Below are positions 45,094 through 58,359 of a stretch of 64,000 nt of DNA, in pieces. The notes below the pieces were generated by a model. The model was given only the letters and a program-made list of their open reading frames with translations. It did not search any database and was not told the DNA's origin. Every line of letters begins with the position of its first letter. Position 1 is the stretch's first letter. The translations under genes were made by a program, and so were the position numbers. The stretch is from positions 7,557,001-7,621,000 of the forward strand of contig BSBM01000036.1 of assembly GCA_027924585.1 (NCBI GenBank). The letters are read 5' to 3'. Source of the stretch: Larix kaempferi (taxonomy: Eukaryota > Streptophyta > Pinopsida > Pinales > Pinaceae).

Positions 45094-47900
45094 TTTCTAT
45101 GGGAAAATTTTCATCCTTGCACTTAAATAAGTTTTTTAGAAAAGGTATTCAATTGTACGCAACCCATGTATTGGGTAGAACAAAAAATGAAGTTTCCAAG
45201 TTCGAGAACTATCATGTATTGCAAGAATTCATGGATGTGTTCCTCGATGAAGTGTCAAGACTACCTCAAAAGATGGATATTGATTTCACAATTAATATTG
45301 TGTTAGGAATTGCACTATTGTCCAAGACACCTTATAGAATGAGTACCCCAGAATTGCTAGAGTTGAAAATGCAATTGCAGGAGTTGTTGGAAAATAAATA
45401 CATTTAATCAAGTGTGTCTACATGGAGAGCACCAGTTTTATTTGTGAAAAATAAAGATAGAACACTCTGGATATGTATTGCTTACACCCAGGTGAATAAG
45501 GTTACCATGAATAATAAGTACCCTTAACCTCGAATTGATGATATCTTTAATCAAACAAGAGGGGAAAAGGTATTCAAAGATTGATTTGAGGTATGATTAC
45601 CATCAAGTCATTTTCAAGGAAGAATGCGTCCATAAAACAAAGTTTGTGTTTTTTTTATGGCATTCTTATTTATTCTAAGAATGAAGACGAGCATCAAGAA
45701 CATTTGAGAATGGCTTTGCAAGTGCTAAGATAGCATAGGTTGTATGAAAAGCTAAGCAAGTGTGATTTCTATCAAAATAAAATCCATTATTCGGGTCGCA
45801 TTATTTCAAAGGGAGGAATATCATTGGATTTAGAAAATTTTAAGGCCATTATGAATTGCCCAACACCAAAGAATGTGACAGATGAGAGATATTTAATGGG
45901 TGTTATTGGTTATTATAGGAGTTCACTGAAATATTCTCCAAGGTTTAACACCCCTTCACTTATTTACAAAATAAGGGAACAAAATTTGAGTGGACACAAG
46001 AATGTGAGGCAAACTTCCGGAAATTGAAGAAGCTTTTCACTAGTTATCCAATTTTGAAATTTGCAAATCCAGAAAAGCATTTTGTCGTGTGCATTGATAC
46101 ATGTAAACAAGGAATTGGAGGAGTTCTTATGCAATATAATCATGTGGTATGTTACAAGTCAAGAAATCTAAAGGAACATAAACATAATTAAGTTACCATA
46201 ATTTATAACTTGTTTCCATAGTGCATGCTTTGAAAATGTAGAGGAACTATTTATTAGGAAGGAAATTTGAGCTTAGAACTAACCACTGTGCTTTGAAATA
46301 TTTGTTTGAGCAGCCAACATTAATGCAAGGAAAGCTAGATAGATGGATTTTTAATGTGACTTTAATTTTGAGATCAAACGCATAAAAGGGAAAGAAAATA
46401 AAGTGGTTTATGCACTCAGCAAAAAAATGCATACAATGCATGTGGCAGCCATTAGCGTTTGCCAATCAGATTTAAGACAAAAGATTTTTGACTCTCTTGT
46501 TGAAGATGAATGTTATGTTCAAATAAAAGATAAATTACAGTAGCATAATTGGGAAAAGAGGTATGAAGGCTATCATTTGGAGGATTATGGATTTCTTATC
46601 TAGAAAAATAAAATGTACATCCTAACGTTGTAGATTTGAGGATTGTTATGGATGAAATCCATAAAATGTCATATTATGTCCATCCAGTATACCAAACAAC
46701 AATTGCTACAGAAAAGAAGCAATACTTTTTGGTGGGGAAAGAAGGAATAAATTGCTATGTATATTTCCATATGTATGAAGTGTCAGCAAGTGATGGTTGA
46801 ACATCAACACCCAATGGATCTATTGCAACCATTTCCAATTCCGGAATGGAAATGGGAAGTGGTAAATATGGATTTTCTTACCAAATTGCCGACTATTTAA
46901 AGGAAGCATGATTCTATCATGGTTGTGGTCAATAACTTGTTTAAGAAAACAAATTTTATTCGTGTTAAATATACTTACAAGACTGATGAGATAGAAAGAA
47001 TACTCATGAAATAAATATTCAAATCGCATGGATTATGAAAGGAATTGTATATTACTAAGATAAAATGTTTACATCCAACTTTTGGAAAAGTAATTTTGCA
47101 TATTTGGGTACACGGATGAATTTTAGTATTTCCTACCTTCCACAAATGGATGGGAAAACAAAAAGAGTAAATCAAGTGATTGAATACATGCTTCACATGT
47201 AGGTGATGGGGAGAACCATCCAAGTGGGAGGATTATCCACACTTGGTGGAGTTCGCATTTAAAAATGGGCATAAAGCATCATTGAGAGTGAGTCCATTCG
47301 AAGCTTTATATGGAAGAAGGTGTAGGACACTAGTGAATTGGGATAATCCAGTGAACATAATCGTTCTTCGTCCAGAAATGCTTAAAGTAAATGGAACAAG
47401 ATGTTGCAAAGACTAGGTAAAACTTGAAGGCAACCCGAGATAGATAGAAAATCTATGCAGATAAGTGCATATGGAATTTAATGTTGGGGATCATGTTTAC
47501 CTATGAGTGATGCCAAGGAAGAGTTCCTTGAAGCTTGGTAGTTGTGCCAAGATATCACCAATATATTGTGGGAAATTTGAAGTGCTTGAGAGAATAGGGC
47601 TAGTTGCATATAGAATTACATTTCCTGCTAACACTAAAGCTCATAATGTTTTTCATGTCTCATTGCTTAACAAATATGTACATGATCTTAACCATATGAC
47701 TAATTGGGATATGATCCAAGTGGAACATGAGGGAGAGTTCTAAACATAGCCACTATACATACTCAAAGGGAAGGTAACATTGCTCCAGAATCGAGCCATC
47801 GAATAGGTAAAGGTGTAGTGGAAACACTTTAGTATCGATGAGGCTACACGAGAGTTGGAGGATGATGTGAGAGAGGCATATCCATTTTTGTTTCGATTTT
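45094..47900 (+). pseudogene. E1 pol remnant (RT, RNase H, integrase, chromodomain-type tail)
   Basis: Reading through many stops and indels: RT start (YRMSTPELLELKMQLQELLE near 45340), RT middle (ILIYSKNEDEHQEHLRMALQ near 45665; the YxDD residues are lost by a small deletion), thumb (HYSGRIISKGGIS), RNase H (VVCYKSR..KEHK and FELRT.HCALKYLFEQ near 46270), integrase zinc region near 46680-46800, core fragments near 46850-47300 (SPFEALYGRRCRT near 47292), and the tail GKFEVLERIGLVAYRITFPA ... NVFHVSLLNKYVHD near 47570-47700 leading to a chromodomain-like end near 47890. This order identifies a chromovirus. The protease and linker are missing at the E2 junction. Confidence 0.82.
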
Positions 47901-47940
47901 GAGGAAACACCAAGGATGGTGTTATTATAGGGGGTGGGAC

Positions 47941-49356
47941 TGTAATACCCCCAATTATTACCCTTGGAATGTATTAAATCAAATTATGTAAATGATGTAA
48001 ATATGCTAATATGGATTCCTAGTGCGGAGATCAAGGCCAAGGATCAACTAGTGAATGGCTAGGCATGTATAATGTAAATATTAATATATGGTCCATGTGG
48101 TTGGATTGTAATGATGACCCAAAATATTTGTAAATATTGTGTGTAAAAATAATAAAATGGTCCAAGATGGTTGTGTAAAGAGCACTAAAGGCTATGATTC
48201 CACTGGAGGGGAAGAGGAAAGGGGGCCTAAAGTAGATTTAACCCTCTATTTCCAAATTTCAACCTTAGAACTCTTCCATTTGCTACCATGTGCCTTAAAT
48301 GAGACTATTACTCTCTTTTGACTTATTAAATCCAATCATTGAATGCATATGTGAGGTTGGTGGAAGAAGTATTCTCATCTAGTTATAGAAGCAAGGGATG
48401 AATTTACTTCTATAATAGTTGTAAGAGTCCTTCCTTCGATGGTCGGAAGTTATGTCAGTTGTCTTTTCACCATTCTCTCATGAAATTTGGAATCTATCAC
48501 CCATTTTCCATACAATTTTTTTTCTTATATTGCATAAAGTTTCATGTTGTTCTCTCCATTACCAATTATCATACTATGAAAATAACCAAAAATTAAAATT
48601 ATGAAGGGGAAATTGCGGACATTAGAGGAACAAGGATGGTTGTAGGTGAGAACAAAGGCTGGGAAAGATAGGAAACTTTACCCATTGTGTATTTTCTACT
48701 TCTAAATGCTTGAGAAGCCACGAATTAATGTTATAGGATGTTCTTTAACATCATACAACAAGTTGGACTCTTTTTGCACACACTAGTAAGCACTGTAAGG
48801 GTTGGATTTCTTGAGTGAACTGTGGAGAAGTGAAGGGAAGTGTCGTCCTTGTGTTGTTTGGGGTAGTAGAACAGAGTGCCATGGTTGGGATAGTTGAGTG
48901 ATATTCCTGTAATTTCTTAATGGTGACCTGTTTGGCTAGGCATGAGAGCAAATGGGTTTTGGGCTGAGAGAGAGAAGCATGTAAGTGATTCTTTTGCATT
49001 GGTAGCCTCGTAGCCTAGCATGGGGGTGGTATCCACAGTTGATACCTATGGTTTGGTGGAAAATCGCTCTTACACAACCAGTGGCTTGGATATTCTTCTA
49101 TTAAAAGATAAGTATCCTCTTTGTTTGTGAACATGAAAAGAATTTATTTACTTCATGTGATAAATATGTTTGTTTATGCATGATGTGCATGTGGGTAGAG
49201 TTTTTATTTCCGATATGTTTTACATTCGTGCACTTGCACATGCATTTCTTAGTTATGAATTCAAATAATGACCTAAAGAAGAAAAAAATTACAACTTGAA
49301 ATTCCTAACTACCCCCTCCCCCCTCTATGGTCAAAATGATGGATGAGGATGTTAAA
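47941..49356 (+). repeat. E1 right (3') LTR
   Basis: 1416 bp, TGTAATACCCCC... to GTTAAA, followed by ATGTA. Directly preceded by a purine-rich stretch ATAGGGGGTGGGAC (47927-47940), the likely polypurine tract. Confidence 0.87.
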
Positions 49357-49521
49357 ATGTAATTTTCATTTAACTACAATATATGATAAACAAGAATTAG
49401 TTGCACTTTTTCATATAAATATTTAGTCATAATTCAAATTTTATGCTCATAGAGAATAAAATACACACTACTTTCCCTTGCAATAGATAAAATGTAATAC
49501 ATTAACTTTAATTTCCTTTGT

Positions 49522-49747
49522 GCCTACATGGGTGTGGCTCATTGGCGGTTCAGTTGTTATGAAGTCATAGTTGTAATTGGAGGTCTCGAGTTCAAATCAC
49601 ACCCGGCTTTACCCGTGTCCCATGCTTGCGGGGTGTGTGGGGCACCTGGGGGTATAGTGGTAGCGGGATTGGATCCCTGGACCCCATGTCACACGATTAC
49701 CAACCCAGTCTCCAGTTGTTGATTCCCCTAGTTACCAAAAAAAACTC
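49522..49747 (+). mobile_element. SINE-like tRNA-derived element
   Basis: 226 bp flanked by the perfect 13-bp duplication TAATTTCCTTTGT (49509-49521 and 49748-49760). An A box, TGGCTCATTGG, is near 49535 and a B-box-like GAGTTCAAATC near 49588. It ends in an A-rich tail. Translations across it are chance. Confidence 0.85.
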
Positions 49748-49760
49748 TAATTTCCTTTGT

Positions 49761-52244
49761 AAAGGTATAAAATTGTAATGTACCTCTACAACTACTCAAT
49801 ATACATGACCTAAATTGATTCAAGAATGGAATCATTTTTTTATTAAATTGATTGGCTACATTTTTCATCAATAATAATTAATAAGGTATTATAACATTTT
49901 ATAATCATTTAGGTGTTTGGAAAAACTAGGTTTCCTTTTATTCAAATATGATTGTACTATATTATTTCTCTCTCATATTTTCCCGGACATGTAATACGTT
50001 TTCATATTAGTTACTTTTTTTTAGGTATATTCTTTCCAATCTATAACAACTTGGTTTGCGAGCAAAGTTTTCACTTTTCCTAATAATTTTCTAAAGAACT
50101 ATGACCACACAATTACACATTTAAAAGTCTCATTGTTGAAATGGTTGGTCACAACAAATTATATTCGGTAAATCCTTATTTTTTTTCAATTATTGATTTT
50201 AAAAGTAAATCCTACTCAAGATCCATACCTATGGAGACCACAAACTTTGTGCCTATATCAATTATTTTTAATTCAGCAAAATTTTTACTCAAGTGCATGC
50301 TTCTTGAGAGATGTGATTTTATTACTTATTGCTTCCAAAAGGTTAAATAAATCATAATTAATCAAATATTCACTCGAATCATTTTCAAAACAATTGACAT
50401 GCTATGACATAAATTCATCAAAATACATACAAGGGATGTCAATGTATTTCACAAATAATTTCCAAATAGTGGGTTTACAAACCTACAGGTAACCTCCTCA
50501 GTGCAATTATTCGTAAGTAAATCATCTTTATAAACAAGATAAAGAATATTTCCGTAAAAAATATAGTATATGTATCTTATGAATAATCCGATCCAAGTAA
50601 TTGATTGTGGGTGGACCATTATTCATACCAACCAATAAAGCCACTATCAATTTTTAAATCAATCTCTCAACTAGCACGACTCTTAGTACTCATTTCCCTG
50701 CCCCATACAATAAAGGAAGACATCATTTCTCTACTCTTTAGTCCCCCGTGTATGCTCTTTCTCTTTGTTTTCTTCAGTATGGAAGTATGAACCCAATTCA
50801 CTGCCTACTTATAGATTTCATCTCTAGTCTTGTGTAGCTTCTTGGAGAACATTTTTATGGTTCCTTGGATATCCCAATAAGACAACAATGTAGAGAGGTT
50901 TAGTAATATATCTCCCTACTCAATAATAAGACAACAATGTAGAGAGGTTTAGTAACATATCTCCCTACTCAATATTAATCTCTATTATTAGTCAAAAGTC
51001 CATCTTTCATTTCTCCCTAGATCATATGAAAGTTGGGTTGAGTTTTCTTCCTCTAAACCCTTATTTTCCCCTCATGAAATCTCTTTCTCTCAAGTTTCCC
51101 TCTCCCAATTCGAAATTGAATAAAATGAATGGGTGAATGTTAATCCCTAAACTTGGTTCATAACAAATGGGTGAGGAGGAAACTTTCCTCAACCCCTTTC
51201 TTGGCTCCATGATGATATGAGGTAGTTACTACAAAGTAGGAGGTAGCCACTTTATCATAGGAGCTACTAAGTTCCTCATTGTTATTAGGAAAGTCATCGC
51301 AATGCTAGAAAGCAATGCACAACTTTCTTGATGAGGGAGTGAAGCTCACTGATAGATATACAAATAAACTATTACATTGTTTCCTTAAATTTTATCATGA
51401 ATCATTCACAAATATGATACATTGAGAGAGAATAAAGGATAATACTTATAACCGAATCTTGTCTATGTCGTCCATTGAGCGTGAATCTTTGAATCTTGGC
51501 TCGTTGCTCCTAAACTTACTTATATGAACCTTCACACATAAAGAAAAATACCTTTCTCATTCCAAAAATAATAATCTAATGGGAAAATAAAATTCCAGTA
51601 ACATACACTTCCACAAGAATTATGTGATAACAATTACCTAGGGGGGATGAATCAATTTGTATTAAATAAGAGGAGATCCACAACTTACAATAATCCATTG
51701 TAGCTTGTGGAATTGTACTCCTCCAACATCTAAGTCCTATCATTTTCCCTCATTATTAATCATAAAGGTACCGAACTATGGATACTTTCACTCTATCTCT
51801 CTCTCAGAGTGATGGTGTCTAATTTTCTTACAATCTAGCCTCTTAGATCTCTACCCAAATGGTCTCTTTTATAACCTTGGATTACAATGATGATCCCAAG
51901 AATGGGTGATAATCACATTGTGCATGCATTGCATCCTTAACACATCTCCTTCATGCATAACTGAGCTTTGGTTTTCACTCCTAGTGCAGTTTTCATGCAA
52001 ATTTCACCTAGTTTTGAGACCTGGTCATGCCTTTGAGCCTTAAACCAACAACCAAATGACCTTGGTAACCCATTTAGGCCTTTAGGGGATAAAATAGTGA
52101 CTAAGAACCCCTTTCTTCAAGGAAAGTAGCTACCGATCTTTAGAAAAGTGTCTCCTTTCAATGTTTATGAGTCAATTTTAATTCTGAAGGTGAACATGGT
52201 GCCCACTTTTGGTCTTCGTCACTAAGAATGTTAAATATCATTAT
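49761..52244. other. Intergenic AT-rich DNA, no gene seen
   Basis: No coding family, tRNA or LTR recognised in either strand. The only clear structure is the 49-bp tandem duplication at 50876-50973. Confidence 0.55.
50876..50973 (+). repeat. 49-bp tandem duplication
   Basis: AATAAGACAACAATGTAGAG... repeated at 50876 and 50925 with about one difference. Confidence 0.9.
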
Positions 52245-53175
52245 AAAAAATTCCCCCTAATGTGTGAGGTCAGAAGTAGAGCTGATGGTTAAAATACACT
52301 ATTTCAATAATCTATCACAATGGTTGAAGGGATAAGGAGGAGAACTATAAACGCGAGATTTGGAAAGTACCTACAAGCAAGAAAACCATTTCCCAAATAT
52401 ATAATATCTTCCTTGAGGTGGGAATACCCATGATCAGTAGTAAACAAGCATGGCCATGAAAAAGGACTAGTGAATCCATGTCAAAAGCACACCTAGAATG
52501 TATTCATGCACTATGAGGAGTGCAATATATATAAAAAATCAAGGTACTTCAACATGGGAGTTTAATGTTTTTCAACTCAGGAAGTTAGCATCAATGAGTG
52601 ATACTACTGTTTTTTGAAAGGTCTTCAATCCAAACTAACAATAGTATGATTATATAACATGCAAATAAATGGACTGGAGTTAAGCATGATAAAACATTGT
52701 ATGATCATCGGTCATTGAGGTGTACCATTGACAGACGTGAGGAGACTGTTTCAGGGAATTAGTCCCTAGTAACCCTTTGGGATAAGTTACTACAGAGCAG
52801 TGCCCATAAACAATTCAAAAAATTCCTACCAGTAAATGCAAAACAAATCAATTTAAAGTTTCAATATAAAATTGGGAAAACCAAAGAAAGGGTTCCTACC
52901 TCAAGTCCAATGTTTGTAGAAGATCCTTCTCTTCAACTTTGCTCCAAATATGTTTTTGATAAATCTGCAATCACAAACAGGAACAAAGATACAACTAGAC
53001 TACTGCAAGCATAATGATTTAATCACAAATAAATATGTTGAATTTGCAAGATGATAAATAAAAGATATCAACGTGTCACTAGACAGGAAAGAGAATTCTT
53101 TATGAAAAATAACAGCAAGATACAAGATATATTTCACCTATTCTCAGTTGCGGCACTATTATGAAACTAGATACC
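52245..53175 (-). mobile_element. Remnant related to the E2 3' region
   Basis: CCCCCTAATGTGTGAGGTCAG at 52253 matches E2 at 8387 next to its polypurine tract. Weaker matches follow (GGTCATTGAGGTGTACCATTGACAGA near 52710, compare E2 8835-8860). No LTR boundary or target duplication found. Confidence 0.45.
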
Positions 53176-53180
53176 GAGTT

Positions 53181-55367
53181 TGTCATGTCCCCAAATTTTG
53201 CTATGGCTCATTGGGTAATTTTGGCCTATGTCACCTAGGCAATAATTATTTAAATTAATGAGCACGTATGGAAACTACCTTATGGAAGATGTCTAAGGTT
53301 GTATTTGGGAATTAAATGGACAAGGTGGGGACCCCGTGTAGTTATTAACCCCATGACTAAGTCTAAGTGATTAATTAATTGGAGAAATTTTGAGGCATTA
53401 CGCCATATTAATCAATTAATTACTGGGTAATTAATTAATGGCTAAGTTAAATTATTTCTGAGTTGTATTATTCACATTTAAATGGATATTTCTAATAAAT
53501 GTGCCAAGTGGTTGTTGACTTGGCTAGGAAAATCGAATTGGTCAAGTAGGCTAAACTTGCCTAAGTGGTAAAATCTCAGAATAGCAAGAGAATCTAATGG
53601 AGACAAGTTGGCAAGGTGAACCAAGAAGGAAACTGACAAAAGTTGGCAAAAGCAGGCAAAAGCAAAAAAGTGGAAAGTAAATAAAGTGGAAAAAACAAGA
53701 AAAGTTGTAAGTAAAGATTTGGCAACATCCAGAAAGCTAACTAAGGCGCAGTTGCTAATCTTGGTGAAGAGAGACAAAACTTGGCAAGTTTTTTTAAGAC
53801 AAAACTTGCTAATTATTCCAAGAAGGCGCCTACATGACTTGGAGTAGGATGGGCAAGTGGGTAACCTACTCTCACAAGTCACCAAAGCTAAGTAACTTAC
53901 TCAGCAGGTCATCATGAAGTTTATAAAAGAAGCCAACCAACTCCAATGAAAAACTTTTGTCATTTTGCAATTTTGGTTTGAGAGCTCTGAGCCTCTCTAG
54001 TTGAGTGATGTGCCTCAACAAGTTTGCTTGGGTGATGTGCCTCAACAAGTTTGCTTGGGTGATGTGCCCCAAGACTTTGTGAGATATCTAAGAGTGTTAT
54101 GCAGGTCCAGAATATGTTATTGCAGCCAATAACATTCATATCAGTCCAGCCATGAATATTTATAGTCAGCTTGAAGAGGAGGACAATTCTACAGTGGATT
54201 AGCAGCTAGATTTGAAGGAAAATAACTAGAAGGAGGAGCTAGTTCTCAACAGTTGCGCCCAGGATCTCGATGAAGCTCAGTATGCCATGATTTGGAGAAC
54301 ATCGAAGATTTATATGATCAGAGATCAACTTCATGTATGATCCTAACTCTCTTCTTACATTCTTCTCCCATTCACAGCTAAATCTAGAGGAGCTTTCCCT
54401 GAAGGAGAGGGTTGGCTCAGTGAATGCGCCCCAATCAAATCTAGAAGTTCAGTATGCATCCAATGACAATAATATGAACTTTAGGTTACCTTATCATAAC
54501 TCCGGAGCAGATACACAGTAATATTCGAATTCTTCTCTTCATTCTCCATCAAATGTAATGAAAATCTAGCCTATGAGGCATGTACTTTGGAAGGCAATCT
54601 AATAATGAGAAAGAGAGTGTTATGAATCTATATTTTGACTTATATGTGTTGAATATCATCTATCAGAGATTTATTTAATATCAGAATAGATTATATGAAG
54701 TTTTGGAGTAGTTTGATGAATTACAATGCAAGACGAGCTACTTGGGTGTGTTTTCTAGGCTAGTTTCACGTATTTATTTGTAAAGTGCAATCTGTGCACA
54801 CATTTGACCTCCCGTATTTTTCATTATGTTAATAACATGATATATTAACCATATCAGTCCACAAAACCATAATTTGAATGTTTTTAGTCTCATTTTGCAA
54901 AGATAAGAAAATTACTAGCTCAGCAATCCCGGGAGAGCCCAGAAACCCCAATTCTTCCTATATTTTCACAAGTCTGCAAAATTACATTACTGAACTTATC
55001 TAGCATATATGTGACTGATATAAACTCTGTTATTAACTCCCACTGACCCTACCCTTCCCTGTATGCATATGCCAGACACCCAGGAAGCCTCGAAGTAGGC
55101 ATAGGCTTGTTTTATGCTGAAAAGTGAATGGTGTTGGTACGTTGTGCGTAAGGAAATATGATCTGACCTCCATGACCTGCTGCTGCACCTAATCCCATAT
55201 ATTTTCCAGAATTAAACTTTCATCCCACCATCCCCAGTATTTAGCCCTGTACACCTCACTTACTCCTTGCACGGTTCAAAGAAATTGGCAGAAAATTTGT
55301 CTAGTAGAGTTTAAAGAAAATTGGAGTTAAGTTAATATTTTGGTTAAATTGTTCCAAGGATATTAAA
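53181..55367 (+). repeat. E7 5' LTR
   Basis: TGTCATGTCCCC...GGATATTAAA. It contains a direct repeat of TGATGTGCCTCAACAAGTTTGC (two copies near 54006 and 54039) that the right LTR has once. Translations at 53478-53885 and in the other LTR are chance frames of the LTR. Confidence 0.9.
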
Positions 55368-55368
55368 G

Positions 55369-55380
55369 TGGTATCAGAGC
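55369..55380 (+). other. E7 primer-binding site (tRNA-iMet)
   Basis: TGGTATCAGAGC, perfect, one base after the LTR. Confidence 0.93.
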
Positions 55381-55433
55381 TCTTTCCTCTACTCCTGTGA
55401 TAAGAAGACTCTTAATTTAATGAACTTGCAGTC

Positions 55434-58088
55434 ATGTTAATATTCAGTGAAGAAGACTCTTACTTTGATGATGTTTTTTATGAGCAATATGATGACAAAT
55501 ATGTTGAACCATATGAAGAGGAATCGATCCCTGTTGGAAATTTCTATTTGCAGAAAGTTGAATGTGATTCCCTTGTTGAACATATGTTTGAAGAGGATAT
55601 ATATAATGATCTACCTATGGCTAATTGGGATTATGGAGGAATACACAATAGAGGGAACCCAAAGAAATCCTATGAGTACTTCATGGAGTACTCTGCCTTG
55701 AAGAAGGAGGTTCAGAAGTCCCTAACCCTTAGAGACTATTGTGATTTAGAGATTCATAGTTTATTCAAGGACCCCTACAATAGTGATAGTAGAATAAGGA
55801 TTGCACATATGGTTGATGGTGTGTGCAAGGAATTCGAACCAAGATTTTTACCCCTAGGAGCTAAGATGGATAGGAGGGATAAAGACTTGTCTTCACAGCC
55901 AGGAAAAATCAAGGGAGGAAACCAAGAGCCACCTAGTTCTTAGGGTGGAGAAGAAGTAGGAAAAAATAAAAATGAAGTTGCAGCCCTACATATGGATCCA
56001 TCCCAATCTCAGGGAAAAGGAATCAAGAAGGAAGTTTCATCAAGGCCATTGGCAGGGCCAAGCATTGTGAGACTGTTTGGTTTTCCTTCAAGAAGGAAGT
56101 CCAAAGGTTGTGATCTAAGCACCACACAATGTGGAGAGACATTCAGTTTCTTGGAAAGAAATGACCAAGAAGACCTTTTTGGTGCCCCATTACTCCAAGA
56201 AGTGGATGAAGAAGGTCAATGCACAGTGGAAGATCCAGCAGACAAACATTTGATTGTTGGAGATGAGGGAGGTAAAATCACTCTCAATCTTTTGATGGTT
56301 GATTTCAAAATAAGTGCAAAAGAAATGGGACAAATTGATGAAGGTGATACATCTTTTGGATCTGATCCAAAGGAGGAACATAATTAAAATTTACAATCAC
56401 CCCTTGAACCTCACAAGGACGCAGATTTTGAGCACATCTCAGTAGGGTGTGAAGCAGTGAAATGGGTGGGTGAACAAGCCATCATAACTCCACCACATAA
56501 GGAGGATAGCATGACACCTGGTGAGTTATTAAATGATGATTTTTATGTGTCATTATGTCAATCTGATGTGGCATCCATTTCCATTAAAAATTTCAGAATG
56601 GTTGGCCCCCATAGTGATGAGGTTCAAAATTTTGGTTTTAAAAATGAAAGCAGTGTGAAGGCTGAAACTTGGAGAGAAGATCTTTCTGTTGCACCAAGGA
56701 TCAATGAGCACTTATGCTACAGCCCAAATTATGTTTTTGAGGACCCGCAAGATAAATATATTGCAGCAGCAACATATAGATCAGATTTCAAAACCTCAAG
56801 TGCACTGAATGAAATTGATCTGGTGATGGAAAATGAAAAGGAGGAACATCTGCAAGAACCTCATCTTCTTGCAGCATCTTTAAAGATGGAGGAACAGAAG
56901 ATCCAAGAGGCCCTGAAACTTCTCCATGAAACTCATGCTTCAATATCAAAGTTGTGTAGGGAAGCTTCATTAATGGAAGACCAATCTTCCTTTGAAGCCA
57001 TGGAGGACATCCAGAAAGCAATGTCCACAATCAAAGGTAATTTCTCCCAGTTGCTTTCTGATAAAAATTACATGTTTGAGCATATTGAGTTATTGCGGGA
57101 AGCAACACTGCATGATGAAGAGAGTATTAGCATATATGAAAAAGTGAAATGCAAGCTCAAAGGTGAGTTGTTGGCCACCCAAGATTCTTTGAGATAGACT
57201 GAAAGTGCCCTCTTAGAATCACAAAGGAAGATAGAAGAATTTCAACAAGAGTGGCAAGAATTGACCAAATCCTCAATTTTTCTTGAGAGTCATCCCTTTT
57301 GGGTAAATGACATAAAAATATCTATGGAGGAACCTCATGAGTGGGTGGACCATGAGAAGAAATCTGTTCAGTATGTGCTGGAAGGTGGTGCAGAAAAAGT
57401 GGATGGAATTTTCAGAAGCATGGCTCACCACCCTTCATTCCCCACTTCACATTCAACCACAAATTGTGGGAATGAAAATTGGGTAAAAGGATTCTTCCTC
57501 TTGGTGTCACATGATGAGCAGGAGGATCCTAAAATCAAGGTTGATGACATGTTCCTTAACCCACAGCAGTGGAGGCAGCCCATGCATGTGTGTGCAGCCA
57601 TTTTTGACAAGGAAGTATCAAATGCACACTTACTTTCAGTATGTGGGTCATTTTATGGAGTTATGCACCCTTGGATCAATGGCAGAGAGTCGAGCCATTG
57701 GATGAAGAGGGGAACACCTGTGGAGTTCCATAGAGATCATGAGTTCTCTTTATGTGAGGAGTACATACACATGGCTGATCACATTCCATATGACTCAACA
57801 AATAAAAGTGCTTGTCCATCTATGGGTTGGATGGATATGGGCATCATTGCAGTGAAGACCTTGGAAGGTAAAATGTTCACTTGTTTCTGCAATAAATTTG
57901 TTCTTATAACTAACATTGTCTTAAATTGTGAGCAGCAACAAAAATGTATTTTGCAGCCATTAGATGTCTCCAGTGCCCATGCACAAGAGATGCAATCTAA
58001 TTTGCATGCTTTCAAGAACTTCTGTGTTTGGTGGAGAAGTCACACAGTTATTCAATTTTGCACTAGGAGAGGCACACTTTCAGCATGA
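55434..58088 (+). pseudogene. E7 single ORF, unknown protein (~885 codons, three stops)
   Basis: ATG at 55434, 53 bases after the primer site. One frame runs to a TGA at 58086-58088, broken only by TAG 55941-55943, TAA 56385-56387 and TAG 57195-57197, each one C-to-T step from a Gln codon. I recognise no family. Visible: acidic Tyr-rich N-terminus (YFDDVFYEQYDDKYVEPYEE), a basic Ser/Lys-rich segment near 55990-56110, a long helical coiled-coil-like part (about 56840-57260) rich in Glu, Lys and Leu, and a C-terminal part with several Trp, His and Cys (WRQPMHVCAAIF, GVMHPWINGRESSHW). No zinc knuckle, protease or RT motif. It could be a much diverged Gag or a captured host sequence. Confidence 0.72.
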
Positions 58089-58359
58089 TGGATGGATCTG
58101 GGAATACCTTGGAGTGACAAGTTTTCACAAGTAACATATATAATGGATGGTATTCATCAGTGACCATGGGATCCAGTAATTCTACTCAAGTTATCCTAAC
58201 TGAGTTGGAAATTTTGTTCATTGCTGGTTAAATTGCAGATATAAATTACAGTGCAATGACTGTACAGTGGATGGGGACAATTATAATCAGAGTGGTGTAG
58301 CAGAATCTTGGTGGAATCCTGACATCGCTTGAGGACAAGCAATCTTACGAATGGAGGAC

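Noticed and set aside
49535-49600. tRNA gene
   Set aside because: Only the A and B boxes match; no cloverleaf, and a 13-bp target duplication marks it as a SINE.
53478-53885. 135-residue ORF, also at 58673-59068
   Set aside because: Within the E7 LTRs; open in both only through copying.
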